Shown: positions 45,583 through 55,546 of the stretch, piece after piece
Layout: every line of letters begins with the position of its first letter
Position numbering within the stretch: the stretch's first letter is position 1
Origin: Mucilaginibacter daejeonensis
GTDB lineage: Bacteria > Bacteroidota > Bacteroidia > Sphingobacteriales > Sphingobacteriaceae
Assembly: GCF_020783335.1 (NCBI RefSeq)
Contig: NZ_CP086068.1
Span: 62,001-126,000, forward strand
Reading direction: 5' to 3'
DNA: 64,000 nucleotides
Made by a program: the position numbers and the translations under genes
Notes under the pieces: model-generated
Databases searched by the model: none
Seen by the model: the letters and a program-made list of their open reading frames with translations, nothing else
What the model was told of the DNA's origin: nothing

Positions 45583-46059
45583 TTAAGTTTTTGTCCGCTT
45601 GTTCCGGAAGAATTCACGCACCAGTTCGGCACATTCGTTCTCCCGTATACCGCCGGTAATGATGGTCTTGGGGTGGGTAACTTTCTGGTTCAAACGCCCG
45701 AAACCCATGCGTGTATCATACGCGCCGAACACGATCTTACCAACTTGGAACCAGTACGATGCGCCGGCGCACATCACGCAGGGTTCCAAGGTCACATACA
45801 GGGTGCAATCCTTCAGGTATTTACCGCCAAGGTAGTTGGCAGCAGCCGTAAAGGCCTGCATTTCGGCGTGGGCCGATACATCGTTCAACCGTTCGGTCAG
45901 GTTATGCCCACGGCCAATGATCTTACCCTGGCAGGTCACGATCGCGCCGATCGGTATCTCGTCCTCGGCATAGGCCAAGCGTGCTTCACGCAGGGCTTCG
46001 GCCATAAAGAACTCGTCGGGCGAGAGGGTGTTCTCGTTATCAAAATTGATATAACGCAT
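45583..46059 (-). CDS. tadA: tRNA adenosine(34) deaminase / nucleoside deaminase
   Basis: A 158-aa CDA-fold zinc deaminase. The zinc site is HAEMQAF (His-Ala-Glu) and PCVMCAGA (PCxxC), the pattern of TadA, which makes inosine at the wobble position of tRNA-Arg. Guanine deaminase-like relatives share the motifs, but the length and the YVTLEPCVMC context favour TadA. The stop of the csaA-like gene abuts its start. Confidence 0.88.
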   Translation of the reverse strand: MRYINFDNENTLSPDEFFMAEALREARLAYAEDEIPIGAIVTCQGKIIGRGHNLTERLNDVSAHAEMQAFTAAANYLGGKYLKDCTLYVTLEPCVMCAGASYWFQVGKIVFGAYDTRMGFGRLNQKVTHPKTIITGGIRENECAELVREFFRNKRTKT

Positions 46060-46394
46060 CAGATCAGTTTGCTGCCGTTAGGCACGGGGCGCTCAACAGC
46101 GGTGAGTACGATGTCGCCATTCTCGTCGGCTAGGCCGGTGACCAGGAACTGCGACATAAAATTGGCTATCTGCTTTTCGGGAAAGTTGACCACGCCCAGT
46201 ATCTGGCGGCCGATCAATTCTTCTTTAGTATAATGCTTAGTGATCTGGGCGCTTGAGCGTTTAATGCCCAACGGACCAAAATCTACCGTTAGCTGATAGG
46301 CCGGCTTGCGTGCCGCGGGGAAATCGGCCACCTCAATGATGGTGCCCGCCCGCAGTTCCACTTTCTCAAAGTCGGCCCAGGTGATAGTTTGCAT
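46059..46394 (-). CDS. csaA: CsaA-like tRNA-binding protein
   Basis: A 111-aa OB-fold protein of the Trbp111/CsaA family, binding tRNA non-specifically. It starts [19 protein letters not shown], then shows [19 protein letters not shown] and SQFLVTGL. Full length for the family. The ATG at 46394 is favoured because the promoter -7 box ends 6 nt upstream, making the transcript nearly leaderless. Coupled with tadA. Confidence 0.88.
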   Translation of the reverse strand: MQTITWADFEKVELRAGTIIEVADFPAARKPAYQLTVDFGPLGIKRSSAQITKHYTKEELIGRQILGVVNFPEKQIANFMSQFLVTGLADENGDIVLTAVERPVPNGSKLI

Positions 46395-46399
46395 GAGGG

Positions 46400-46431
46400 C
46401 AAATATAGAACCTCTCCCAACCCTCTCCAAA
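46400..46431 (-). promoter_or_regulatory. Promoter of csaA-tadA
   Basis: On the minus strand, TTTG, a 20-nt spacer and TATATTTG, a full Bacteroidota consensus. The TTTG box lies inside a dispersed palindromic repeat. Confidence 0.75.
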
Positions 46432-46482
46432 GGAGAGGCCTTAATATTTTACGTCATCGCGAGGCACGAAGTGATTTCTGCG
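46411..46482. repeat. Dispersed intergenic repeat (CTCTCC palindrome plus CGTCAT unit)
   Basis: CCTCTCC-CCAAAGGAGAGG dyad followed by CGTCATCGCGAGGCACGAAG (46452-46471). The second unit is the same family as the tandem repeats at 60747-60905. Confidence 0.7.
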
Positions 46483-46561
46483 TATGCAAGCATAAGCTTT
46501 TACAAAGACCGCTCCGGGCCTCGGATGGCGGGTTTGTGAGACAGACGCTTTATCTTTGCTC

Positions 46562-47665
46562 ATGCCCTCGCCCGAAACCACTTACCGTAAGATCATCCAT
46601 ATCGATATGGATGCTTTTTATGCATCGGTGGAGCAGCGTGATTACCCGGAGTATCGGGGTAAGCCTATCGCGGTGGGCGGCTCCCCGGAGGGTAGGGGTG
46701 GCGTAGTGGCTACGGCCAGTTATGAGGCACGCAAGTATGGGGTGCGATCGGCCATGTCGGCCAAAAAGGCGCAGCAGCTTTGCCCGCATGTGATCTTTGT
46801 GCGGCCACGATTTGCGGTCTATAAAGAGGTATCGCAACACATCCGTGAGATATTTGGCCGTTATACCGACCTTATCGAGCCGCTATCATTAGATGAGGCC
46901 TATCTGGATGTCACTGAAGATAAGTTGAATATAGGGTCGGCCATTGAAGTGGCACAGCAAATCAAACAGGCCATTGCCGATGAATTACAGCTGACAGCGT
47001 CGGCGGGTGTATCGGTCAACAAGTTCGTGGCTAAGATCGCATCGGATATTAATAAACCTAATGGATTAAAGTTCATCGGTCCATCGGCCATCGAAGGGTT
47101 CATGGAGGCACTGCCGGTAGAAAAATTCTTTGGAGTGGGTAAGGTGACCGCCGAAAAGATGAAGAAGATGGGCCTGCATACCGGCCTCGACCTGAAACAG
47201 CTTACAGAGGATGAGTTAGTAAAAAGCTTTGGCAAAGCGGGTCACTTTTATTACCGCATCGTTAGGGGGATAGACGACCGCCCGGTGCAGCCCCACCGTG
47301 AGACCAAATCAATGGGGGCCGAAGATACCTTTGCTTACGACCTGACAGAACTGGACGAGATGAGCGCCGAGCTGGACAAGATCGCCCGAACGGTAGCCGA
47401 TCGGCTGGAACGTTATGCGCTGAAGGGCCGCACTGTTACGCTCAAGATCAAATACCATGATTTTAAACAGATCACCCGCAATCGCTCTTTTACCGAACCA
47501 GTGGGCGATGTAGATACGCTGCAGCGCACCGCCAAAGAGTTGTTGGAAGCAACAGGACTTGATGAAGTGAAGATCCGGCTACTGGGTATATCGGTATCCA
47601 ACTTTGGCGATCTGCCGCCAAGGATAAGTAATGCAGGCGACCCCGATCAGCTGACGTTGTTCTAA
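46562..47665 (+). CDS. dinB: DNA polymerase IV (Y family)
   Basis: A 367-aa translesion polymerase. Catalytic IHIDMDAFYASVEQ is near the N-terminus and SLDEAYLD near residue 105, followed by HhH-type VEKFFGVGKVTAEKM and a little-finger domain. The very C-terminus QLTLF is a beta-clamp binding motif. ATG at 46562 follows a dispersed repeat; a TTG two codons earlier is unlikely. Confidence 0.95.
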   Translation: MPSPETTYRKIIHIDMDAFYASVEQRDYPEYRGKPIAVGGSPEGRGGVVATASYEARKYGVRSAMSAKKAQQLCPHVIFVRPRFAVYKEVSQHIREIFGRYTDLIEPLSLDEAYLDVTEDKLNIGSAIEVAQQIKQAIADELQLTASAGVSVNKFVAKIASDINKPNGLKFIGPSAIEGFMEALPVEKFFGVGKVTAEKMKKMGLHTGLDLKQLTEDELVKSFGKAGHFYYRIVRGIDDRPVQPHRETKSMGAEDTFAYDLTELDEMSAELDKIARTVADRLERYALKGRTVTLKIKYHDFKQITRNRSFTEPVGDVDTLQRTAKELLEATGLDEVKIRLLGISVSNFGDLPPRISNAGDPDQLTLF

Positions 47666-47724
47666 CGGACGCAAGTGAGCTGTACCGTCCACTTTCGTCA
47701 GATCCTTAAAATTCTTACTTTCGG

Positions 47725-48222
47725 GTGAACCAATTATCGTTTTACGTGGCAGGTACTTTTCTGAGTAAACACAAACAGACCATTGCTTACAGCATATCGC
47801 TGGCGTTGGCCCTGTTCGTGCTGAAGTGGCTCGAGTTCAAGTTGCTGATCATGCGGCACTCGTTCGAGATCTATGCCGGTATCATTGCCGTGCTGTTCAT
47901 GGCACTGGGTGTTTGGCTGGCACTTAAGTTGGCCAAGCCTACCGTAACAGAGCAGATCGTGGAGGTGCCGGTGTTTATCGATACGGCCAAAGACGATTTT
48001 GTGTTGAATAAGGAGGCGCTTACCGAGACCAACATGAGCCGCCGTGAATTGGAGGTGTTGCAGTTGATGGCCGATGGGTTAAGTAACCAGGAGATCGCCG
48101 AAAAACTCTTTGTATCTGTCAATACTGTTAAAACACATTCGGCAAGGCTATTTGAAAAACTGGAAGCCAAGCGACGCACACAGGCAGTAGAGAAAGCCAA
48201 GCGTATCGGGCTGATCGCATAG
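47725..48222 (+). CDS. Membrane-anchored LuxR-type HTH regulator
   Basis: A 165-aa protein with two N-terminal TM helices (about 20-38 and 48-68) and a C-terminal LuxR/GerE HTH (about 104-160, with LEVLQLMADGLSNQEIAEKL and FVSVNTVKTHSARLFEKL). Starts with GTG at 47725. No sensor domain is present; the membrane part may sense or partner with another protein. Followed by a DUF4199 gene about 115 nt downstream. Confidence 0.85.
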   Translation: MNQLSFYVAGTFLSKHKQTIAYSISLALALFVLKWLEFKLLIMRHSFEIYAGIIAVLFMALGVWLALKLAKPTVTEQIVEVPVFIDTAKDDFVLNKEALTETNMSRRELEVLQLMADGLSNQEIAEKLFVSVNTVKTHSARLFEKLEAKRRTQAVEKAKRIGLIA

Positions 48223-48338
48223 CACTGGTTCGTCATCCCAAAGCATGAATGAGCACTGAAAAAGTCAAAATCATCCTAAAGTATGACCGGCAAAAGCGGG
48301 TGATGACACACTTTTGAGCCATAAAAACACTTCAACAA

Positions 48339-48881
48339 ATGAAAAAGAGTATTTGGATATTCGGGTTGTTATCGGGGTTGGTGATAACCGGTTTTATGGT
48401 CTTCTCGAGCGTTATGTGCCACAGCCACCCAGAGCGGCAGGATATAGGCATGGTGCTGGGTTACACCGGTATGTTGCTGGCCTTCTCGTTCGTATTCGTC
48501 GGCATCAAAAACTACCGCGACCGTTTTAATGGCGGTGTGATCACCTTTGGCGAGGCTTTCAAGATCGGTGGGTTAATGGCGCTGGTGGCCTCTACCATGT
48601 ATGTGATCGTGTGGCTGTTCGAGTTCTACCTATTTATGCCCGATTTTATGGAAACCTACATGAAGCATGTGATCACCCAGGCACAGCGTGACGGCGCCTC
48701 ACAGGCCGAGATCAACAAGCAAATAGCTGAAATGGCTTGGTATCGTGATGCATATAAGACGCCTTTTGGTGTGATCGCCCTTACTTATATGGAAGTGATA
48801 CCAGTAGCCCTGGTCATGACACTGATCAGTGCATTGATCCTGAAACGCAAACCTAAAGCACCGGCGGCCGTTATGGCCTGA
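48339..48881 (+). CDS. DUF4199 family membrane protein
   Basis: A 180-aa protein with four TM helices (about 5-25, 37-55, 75-95 and 150-170) and a cytoplasmic or periplasmic loop carrying QAQRDGASQAEINKQ. This is the Bacteroidota DUF4199 pattern; function unknown. Position after the LuxR-type gene suggests shared regulation. Confidence 0.85.
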   Translation: MKKSIWIFGLLSGLVITGFMVFSSVMCHSHPERQDIGMVLGYTGMLLAFSFVFVGIKNYRDRFNGGVITFGEAFKIGGLMALVASTMYVIVWLFEFYLFMPDFMETYMKHVITQAQRDGASQAEINKQIAEMAWYRDAYKTPFGVIALTYMEVIPVALVMTLISALILKRKPKAPAAVMA

Positions 48882-48892
48882 GGGGTCTCACC

Positions 48893-49612
48893 TTACGCTT
48901 TTAGCCAGATCAGTTCGGTCTTTGAACGGCCGCCGTCTAAAGTGATGAGGCGGTAGCCGAAGCGTTCGCTGGATATCTGTATCTCATCGGCCTGCTCGTT
49001 GATCTGGTACGAAACGGCTGGTGTGATGTATTGCTTAAGCAAGCCCTCGGTATGCTCGTGCGGCATGTGGTAGTGTCCGCATAAGATGGTGATTGTCTTG
49101 GCTGAGTTTTCCAGGACAGCATGCAACTCGTCGCGGTTCTGCAAAGGATAAAGGTGATCCACAGGGGTATCGACCGACAGTACCGGGTGATGTACACAAA
49201 GCATGATCTGATGGGGAGTTTCCAACTGCCTGCGGAGCCATTCCAATTGTTCGGCGCTGATCGCTCCTGGCGATGAATCCAGGAAGATGTACCTTGTGCC
49301 ATCCGGGTCAATGCTATAATACAGTTGCTTGTGATCACCCTTCAAAGGCTCATGGTAATGAGCGACCACATCGTCATAGCGATCATGGTTACCAATGATC
49401 GCATGATAAGGGATGCCGAGCTTTTGTAAGCTATCGAAAAAATGTGCGTAGGCGCTTGAAGAACCGATATCGCCGCCAATGATCACATGATCTACGTGGC
49501 GAGTGGCCACATCGGCCAGGGCCTTTTGCCAATTGTGGTAGGGGTCAACGCCATGGCTGTTCATGTCCACTTCATCCAGGTGGATGTCGGTCAAAAAAGC
49601 GATGGTGGTCAT
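48893..49612 (-). CDS. Calcineurin-like metallophosphoesterase (CpdA-like)
   Basis: A 239-aa phosphodiesterase with the full metal motif set: LTDIHLDE, GGDIGSS, IGNHDRYD, CVHHPVLS and GHYHMPHE. Resembles cyclic-nucleotide phosphodiesterases such as CpdA; substrate not proven. The start MTTIAF at 49612 overlaps the histidine kinase stop as ATGA, so the two are coupled. Confidence 0.9.
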   Translation of the reverse strand: MTTIAFLTDIHLDEVDMNSHGVDPYHNWQKALADVATRHVDHVIIGGDIGSSSAYAHFFDSLQKLGIPYHAIIGNHDRYDDVVAHYHEPLKGDHKQLYYSIDPDGTRYIFLDSSPGAISAEQLEWLRRQLETPHQIMLCVHHPVLSVDTPVDHLYPLQNRDELHAVLENSAKTITILCGHYHMPHEHTEGLLKQYITPAVSYQINEQADEIQISSERFGYRLITLDGGRSKTELIWLKA

Positions 49613-50820
49613 GCGTCGGCGGGTTTCTTTACGGTGAAGCAAATGGTGGTCTCCTGGCCCAGTACCGAACGGGCGTATACCGTTCCGCCTAATTTTTCTA
49701 CCAGGGCCTTCACCGTGCTTAAACCGATACCGGTCCCTTTTTTGTCGAAACGGTCGGTACGGCCGGCCGTAAATTTTTCGTCGAATATGCGGGTGATGTA
49801 CTGTGGCTCTATACCAATGCCATTGTCGGTCACCTCAATGGTAAAATACTCGGCATCTTCGGTCACCTGGAAGCTTATCAACCCTTCCGGCTTGTCATTA
49901 TAACGGATGGCATTAGTAAGCAGGTTCAAAAAGATCTGTTCTAATGCCACGCCTGGTACATGCAGGATGTGCTCTTTTTCAGGAAGCTCTATATGTATCG
50001 AGGCCGGTATCTCGATCAGCTTCATGAGCTTGGTGATAAGGGAACTTACATTGACAAGTTCGCGCCGTGCCAGCATACTTGACGGCGACGTGGAATACAC
50101 CAGTATCTCATCTACCAAATGCAGTAATTGCTTTGACGAGCGAATGTTCATCTCTACTAACTTAAGGCTTTTGATATCATCAGATGATTGTAACTGGCGT
50201 TGCAGGGCCTGCGAGGATAGCAGCATACTGCTGAGTGGGTTCTTGATATCGTGGGCCACCATACCTGCGAATCGCTGGATGAACAGGTTCGATTCCATCA
50301 GCGCGACGTTGGCCTCCTCCAGTTCGCGGTTCTTTTTGCGTAACTCCAGCAAGCTTGATACCTGCTTGCTTAATACCTTGAGCGCATTGATCTGTTGAGG
50401 CGTCAGGTCATTCACCTTATTGTCGATCACGCACAAGGAGCCCAGTGCATGGCCATCATTAGTGATCAATGGTACACCCGCATAAAAAACGATGTTAGGG
50501 AAACCGGTAACCAGCGGATTTTGGGCAAAGCGGGGATCGTTTCGGGCGTCCTTCACGATCATCACATCATTCTCCACGATCGTGTAAGCGCAAAATGCCT
50601 GCTCTTTAGGCGTCTGTTTAAGATCAACACCCACGATGGATTTAAACCACTGGCGTTCGTGATCCACCAGGCTGATCAGCGCTACCGGTGTTTGGCATAT
50701 CTCAGATGCCACCAGTACGATCTCGTTATATTCAGCTTCCTCAAGCGTGTCAAGTATGTTATAGGATCTTAGCGACTCCAGGCGCTCGTTCTCGTTAGCT
50801 GGTAAAGGAATGTTGGACAT
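49609..50820 (-). CDS. GAF-domain sensor histidine kinase
   Basis: A 403-aa soluble kinase. The N-terminal GAF domain (about 25-165) includes ALISLVDHERQWFKS, QAFCAYTIVEN and GVPLITNDGHALGSLCVID. HisKA has the phosphoacceptor His near 186 in MVAHDIKNPLSS. HATPase follows with LLTNAIRYND, DNGIGIEP and GTGIGLSTVKALVEKLGG. No response regulator is adjacent. GAF ligand unknown. Coupled to the phosphoesterase gene, which could hint at cyclic nucleotide input. Confidence 0.93.
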   Translation of the reverse strand: MSNIPLPANENERLESLRSYNILDTLEEAEYNEIVLVASEICQTPVALISLVDHERQWFKSIVGVDLKQTPKEQAFCAYTIVENDVMIVKDARNDPRFAQNPLVTGFPNIVFYAGVPLITNDGHALGSLCVIDNKVNDLTPQQINALKVLSKQVSSLLELRKKNRELEEANVALMESNLFIQRFAGMVAHDIKNPLSSMLLSSQALQRQLQSSDDIKSLKLVEMNIRSSKQLLHLVDEILVYSTSPSSMLARRELVNVSSLITKLMKLIEIPASIHIELPEKEHILHVPGVALEQIFLNLLTNAIRYNDKPEGLISFQVTEDAEYFTIEVTDNGIGIEPQYITRIFDEKFTAGRTDRFDKKGTGIGLSTVKALVEKLGGTVYARSVLGQETTICFTVKKPADA

Positions 50821-50911
50821 ATATGATCAAGCAACGGAAAATAATTTAACTCAATAAAGCTAACGGTTTATAGGCAAGGATGTGTCACCTCTTATACATT
50901 TTAATAACTTG

Positions 50912-52048
50912 CTATTTGACCGTGCGCCCTTTCCACTGGTACTTGCTGGTACTGCCCATCAACCCCACGTAAACAAAGTAAATGATGTGGATAGGTGATA
51001 ACAAAATGAGCAATAGCACCGAACTTCCCCTTTTAAAAAAGGTACATATCGGCAACAGAAAAGCCGCCTCGAACAGGTACTTGAACAGCATTTGCAGGGC
51101 GAAGAGCTGCAAAAAGTAAAGATCGTAAAAGCTCAGCAGCATGTTAGCCAGCAGGCTGACGTTAAAAAGCCAGATGCATACGGCCAGCGCGGTCACTTTT
51201 TTATCCTTGTACTTGGTGGTCTTGGAGGCCCAGCGGCGGCGCTGTTGTAAAAAATCGGCAAGAGTAGGTTTGGCGTGGGTGTACACAATGGCATCACGGT
51301 CCCTCAAAAAGCCGATGCGGCCCGGGTATCTTTCGGCCACCTTTTGCAACAGGAGCTCATCATCGCCCGAGGCCACATCATCAATGCCTTTAAAACCCCC
51401 AACCTCGTAGAACACGTCTTTTCGGTAGGCAAAGTTGGCGCCGTTGCAGGTAGATGCGCGGCCATTACCGATAAATGCCGCCCCTATACCGATCAGGTAC
51501 GAGAACTCCAGTGTTTGCAATCGCTCGAACAAGCTCTTTTCCTGGAAATATCCTACCGGCGAAGAGATCATGACCCACTGTTGCGTTTCGTAGTAAGACA
51601 CGATACTGCTTAACCAGCGCGTACCCATGCGGCAGTCAGCGTCAGTGGCCACCATCAGTTCGCCTGTAGATCGGTCGATGGCTTTGGCAATGGCCATCTT
51701 TTTATAGGAGTTCAGTTTTTCGGTCTCATTCATTTGCAGCAGTTGAATACCCTGTGGGGCGTAGCTGCGAATAATGTCGGCGGTGTCATCGGTAGAGTGG
51801 TCATCAACAATGATCACTTCCAGTAAGTGTTTGGGATAGTCTTGTGCTAAAATGTCGTCTATAGTTAGCCGGATGTTCTCGGCCTCGTTACGGGCAGCGA
51901 TCAGCAGGGTCACTTTGGTGTGCAGATCGGCGGGCGCAGATCGTACCCCCGGTTTACGCAAGGCCGCCCAGCCCCTGATCAGGTAAATAAGCACTACCAG
52001 ATACAGGCTGGTAAGTAATAGAACAACAGTACTATAGATCGTTATCAA
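50912..52048 (-). CDS. Family 2 glycosyltransferase, membrane-bound
   Basis: A 378-aa processive-type GT2. TM1 (about 1-25), then the GT-A domain with LLIAARNEAENI, VIIVDDHSTDDT, the DxD-like ATDADCRMG, SGDDELLLQK and QRRRWASK, and three C-terminal TM helices. Starts within the end of the flippase-like gene (17-nt overlap). Likely makes or extends a membrane glycolipid; acceptor unknown. Confidence 0.9.
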   Translation of the reverse strand: MITIYSTVVLLLTSLYLVVLIYLIRGWAALRKPGVRSAPADLHTKVTLLIAARNEAENIRLTIDDILAQDYPKHLLEVIIVDDHSTDDTADIIRSYAPQGIQLLQMNETEKLNSYKKMAIAKAIDRSTGELMVATDADCRMGTRWLSSIVSYYETQQWVMISSPVGYFQEKSLFERLQTLEFSYLIGIGAAFIGNGRASTCNGANFAYRKDVFYEVGGFKGIDDVASGDDELLLQKVAERYPGRIGFLRDRDAIVYTHAKPTLADFLQQRRRWASKTTKYKDKKVTALAVCIWLFNVSLLANMLLSFYDLYFLQLFALQMLFKYLFEAAFLLPICTFFKRGSSVLLLILLSPIHIIYFVYVGLMGSTSKYQWKGRTVK

Positions 52049-53024
52049 AGAACCTTAATTTTAGAACGAATACCGAACCGATGATGGCCGGCAAAATGAT
52101 GTTGGTGAACCAGATCAGTGCAACTGCCGCAATAATAGCGATATGCTGATTGGTAACGTATTCAAAAAGCTTGTCGGCAGTGGCGCTGCGTACGCCAATA
52201 TCCACCACATCAATAGTAGGTAAAACCGATTGAATAAAAAAGAACACCGATGTTAATAGCATCACTTTATGTAAAGCGATCTGCGGCAGCAGCAAGTGGA
52301 TGATCAGGTAATACTGGAACGAATAGGTAAGGAAGCGGGCCAGGCAAAAACACATGATCACCAGCAGCTCATTAGAGCGGTAACGCTTTAATACATCAAA
52401 AAAGCGGTGATACTTGCGTAGAAAGGGTATAGCGTTCAGCAACGAAGCCACCCACCTTACATTGAAGTAAAAAATGAGCATCAACGTCATGAAGCCCAGG
52501 CCGGTGGTCAGCATACCGATATACAGCCAAAAGTTGACATGCAAAAAGTAGTAAATGAACCACAACAGGGAAGCCGACCCCAAAACGCAGGTGACCACCA
52601 TTTGGCCGAACGTACCCACCGCCATAGCAAAAACGCCATGTAAACGCTTACGCTTGGGCAGGAACATGACCCGGCCGCCAAATTCGCCCCAACGGTTGGG
52701 GGTAAATATAGCCAGGGTAAGTCCACAGAATACCGAGCTGATGGACTGCCAGGCAGAGATAGGTGCCCATTTACGGGTGAGGTATTGCCATTTATAAGCC
52801 TCTTGCAGGTAATTGAATACCATCAGGATGCCGATAAGCGTTACTGTGATCACGGCATATACGGTGTTCACCTCGGTAATGATATCGGTAAAGTGCTTGA
52901 GCCCTTCGCTATTGGTAAGGCGTTTATAAATGAACAGGAAGGCGAGGGCCAATATACCGGCCTTTACCAACCACGATATCCATTTTTTTGTAGTATTGGT
53001 CAAGGTATTGCGAAGAGCGATCAA
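52032..53024 (-). CDS. LPG synthase TM domain (UPF0104) flippase-like protein
   Basis: A 330-aa membrane protein with about eight TM helices and family landmarks WGEFGGRVMFLPKRKRLHG and TIDVVDIGVRSATADKLF. Members include the MprF N-terminal flippase and related glycolipid translocases. Overlap with the GT2 gene suggests that the two act on the same lipid. Confidence 0.85.
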   Translation of the reverse strand: MIALRNTLTNTTKKWISWLVKAGILALAFLFIYKRLTNSEGLKHFTDIITEVNTVYAVITVTLIGILMVFNYLQEAYKWQYLTRKWAPISAWQSISSVFCGLTLAIFTPNRWGEFGGRVMFLPKRKRLHGVFAMAVGTFGQMVVTCVLGSASLLWFIYYFLHVNFWLYIGMLTTGLGFMTLMLIFYFNVRWVASLLNAIPFLRKYHRFFDVLKRYRSNELLVIMCFCLARFLTYSFQYYLIIHLLLPQIALHKVMLLTSVFFFIQSVLPTIDVVDIGVRSATADKLFEYVTNQHIAIIAAVALIWFTNIILPAIIGSVFVLKLRFFDNDL

Positions 53025-53042
53025 AGTAATTGTGCAATGTTA

Positions 53043-53075
53043 TAAAAAAGGGCAGGCTAAATGCCCGCCCTTTTC
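53043..53075 (-). terminator. Intrinsic terminator after prolyl oligopeptidase
   Basis: A GAAAAGGGCGGGCA-TTTA-GCCTGCCCTTTTTT hairpin on the minus strand with a strong T run, between the peptidase stop and the flippase gene. Confidence 0.85.
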
Positions 53076-53228
53076 AATTTATGTTCATAATGGATCAAAC
53101 TATTACTTTGGCATTACCTTAAAGGAGTGCTCCAAAACAACTGAACCCTACAACAGGATCAGGGAGCTATTGTTCACATAAATTTAACATTATACCATAA
53201 ATAGCTGTATAACAGCATGATAAAAATT

Positions 53229-55349
53229 CTATTTATAATCTACACCCATATTCACGAACATGAATGCCCATTTATCGGTCTCCTGCCCAATGATCTGTGC
53301 CGTTGAGCGGCCTGCTCCGTGGCCGGCATTGGTCTCGATGCGGATCAGTGTAGGAGCAGGGCCTTTTTGGCACTCCTGCAAACGGGCAGCAAATTTAAAG
53401 GAGTGCGCCGGTACCACGCGATCATCATGATCGGCCGTGGTCACCATAGTGGCCGGGTAGCTGGCCGGTTTGAGCGCGTGGTAAGGCGAATAGCGGTATA
53501 GGTATTTGAACATGCCTTCGCTATCTTCGGCGGTACCATAGTCATAGGCCCAGCCCGCACCTGCGGTGAATTTGTTGTAACGCAGCATATCCATTACGCC
53601 TACTGCCGGGAACGCTACCTGGCAAAGATCAGGGCGCTGAGTGATCGTTGCGCCTACCAATAAGCCACCGTTAGAGCCGCCTGCAATAGCCAGGAATTCT
53701 TTAGAGGTATATTTGCTTTTGATCAGGTATTCGGCAGCCGCTATAAAATCGTCAAATACGTTCTGCTTGCGTAGCTTGGTACCTGCTTTATGCCAGGTCT
53801 CGCCGTACTCGCCGCCGCCACGCAGGTTGGCTACGGCATAAATGCCGCCCTGTTCTAACAAAATAATGTTCGAGGTGCTGAAGGCGGGGGTAAGGCTCAC
53901 GCCAAAACCGCCATAAGCATATAACAAAGTAGGGTTGTGCTCATTCAGCACCGTGCCTTTTTTGTAGGTGATGATCATTGGAACCCGTGTGCCATCTTTC
54001 GACTTGTAAAATACCTGCTTCGATTCATATAATGACGGGTCGAACTTTACGCCCGAGCGCTTATAGACCTCCGAGCGGCCTGTTGCTATATCATATTTGA
54101 AGATGGTAGATGGGTAAGTATAAGAAGTGAAGGTGTAGTAAATGTCCTTATCTTCCTGCTTGGCGCTGAAACCGCTTGCCGTACCTACCGAGGGCAGGGC
54201 CACGGCATGTTCCAGCTTACCGTTCATATCGTACTGTTGTACAAAGGTGGTGGCATCCTTCAGGTAGTGTGCAAAGAGCTTGCCTCCGGCGGTAGATACC
54301 TCAAGTACGTTCTCGGTCTTGGCGATCAGGTTCTTCCAGTTGCGTGGTTGGGGGTCGGCCGCATCGGTAACCACTAACCGGTAGGTAGGCGCATACAAAT
54401 TGGTATGGATGTACAGTTTACTGCCTACATTGGCAATAATGGTGTGCACATTGTCCATGTTGTCAACAATGTTGGTGATCTTGCTATCCGGCTTGCTCAG
54501 GTCCTGAAAGTAAAGTTCGTTACCAGTGGTAGAGTTGGCGGCAGTGATCACCAGGTAGCGTTCATCTTCGGTCAGGTAAGCGCCTATGTAACGGCGAGGC
54601 GTCTGCTCGCCGCCAAAGATCAGCTTATCCTCACTTTGCGGTGTGCCCAGTTTGTGGTAAAAAAGCTTATGGTATTGCGTCATGCCCGAAAGCAGACTGC
54701 CTTCTTTAGGTTTTTCGTATGTGCTGTAATAGAATCCTTCGTTGCCTTTCCATGCTAGCCCCGAGAATTTAATGTCCTTCAGCGTATCGCCAATAATTGA
54801 TCTGTCGGTAGCTCTCATCACGACCGCATTGCTCCAGTCAGATCCGCCGGCCGATGTTTGGTAAGCCGCCAGGCTACCATCCTTGCTGAACGATATACCC
54901 GAAAGGGAGGTCGTTCCGTCTTTTGAGAACTTGTTGGGGTCTAAAAATATCTCTGGCTGTCCGCCCTCGGCCTGACGATACAGCACCGACTGGCTTTGCA
55001 AACCATCGTTCTTATAAAAGTATGTATAACTGCCTTCCTTAAAAGGTGCACTGTAACGCTCATAGTTCCATAGCTTTTCGAGCCGTTGGCGTATGGTGTT
55101 ACGATAAGGGATCTGGCTCAGGTAGGCTTGGGTCACCTTGTTCTGTTCGGTCACCCAGGCTTTGGTGTCCTCGGAGCGGTCGTCCTCCAGCCAGCGGTAA
55201 GGGTCGGGCACGCTGGTATCGAAGTAAGTATCGGTCACTTCGCCTTTTTTGGTTTGAGGATAAGCAGTGGTCTTGATGTTCATACGCTGTGCATAGCTGT
55301 TGCCGCAAATTAACACGGCAAATAACATTAAGGGCTTAAAAATTTTCAT
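53229..55349 (-). CDS. Secreted prolyl oligopeptidase (S9A)
   Basis: A 706-aa serine peptidase with a Sec signal (about 1-20). A seven-bladed propeller (about 90-430) gates the C-terminal alpha/beta-hydrolase. Catalytic Ser near 556 in AGGSNGGLL, Asp near 639 in TADHDDRVVPAHS, His near 674 in AGHGAGRS. Cleaves short Pro-containing peptides, here in the periplasm. Monocistronic by its spacing and terminator. Confidence 0.95.
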   Translation of the reverse strand: MKIFKPLMLFAVLICGNSYAQRMNIKTTAYPQTKKGEVTDTYFDTSVPDPYRWLEDDRSEDTKAWVTEQNKVTQAYLSQIPYRNTIRQRLEKLWNYERYSAPFKEGSYTYFYKNDGLQSQSVLYRQAEGGQPEIFLDPNKFSKDGTTSLSGISFSKDGSLAAYQTSAGGSDWSNAVVMRATDRSIIGDTLKDIKFSGLAWKGNEGFYYSTYEKPKEGSLLSGMTQYHKLFYHKLGTPQSEDKLIFGGEQTPRRYIGAYLTEDERYLVITAANSTTGNELYFQDLSKPDSKITNIVDNMDNVHTIIANVGSKLYIHTNLYAPTYRLVVTDAADPQPRNWKNLIAKTENVLEVSTAGGKLFAHYLKDATTFVQQYDMNGKLEHAVALPSVGTASGFSAKQEDKDIYYTFTSYTYPSTIFKYDIATGRSEVYKRSGVKFDPSLYESKQVFYKSKDGTRVPMIITYKKGTVLNEHNPTLLYAYGGFGVSLTPAFSTSNIILLEQGGIYAVANLRGGGEYGETWHKAGTKLRKQNVFDDFIAAAEYLIKSKYTSKEFLAIAGGSNGGLLVGATITQRPDLCQVAFPAVGVMDMLRYNKFTAGAGWAYDYGTAEDSEGMFKYLYRYSPYHALKPASYPATMVTTADHDDRVVPAHSFKFAARLQECQKGPAPTLIRIETNAGHGAGRSTAQIIGQETDKWAFMFVNMGVDYK

Positions 55350-55546
55350 ATCAATAGTTATGTAGCTGATATTGAGTGCTTAAATATAAGGATAGCAGTC
55401 AATTATCAAAGCATGGCTTAAAATGCGGTAGCAATCCAACATTCATACAATGGTTACGTTATGGTAACGATGATGAACCAACACAAAGGCATTTCCATGC
55501 CGGTGCCTGCCTTAACACGGGTCAACTTATTATATTTGGGCAAGTT

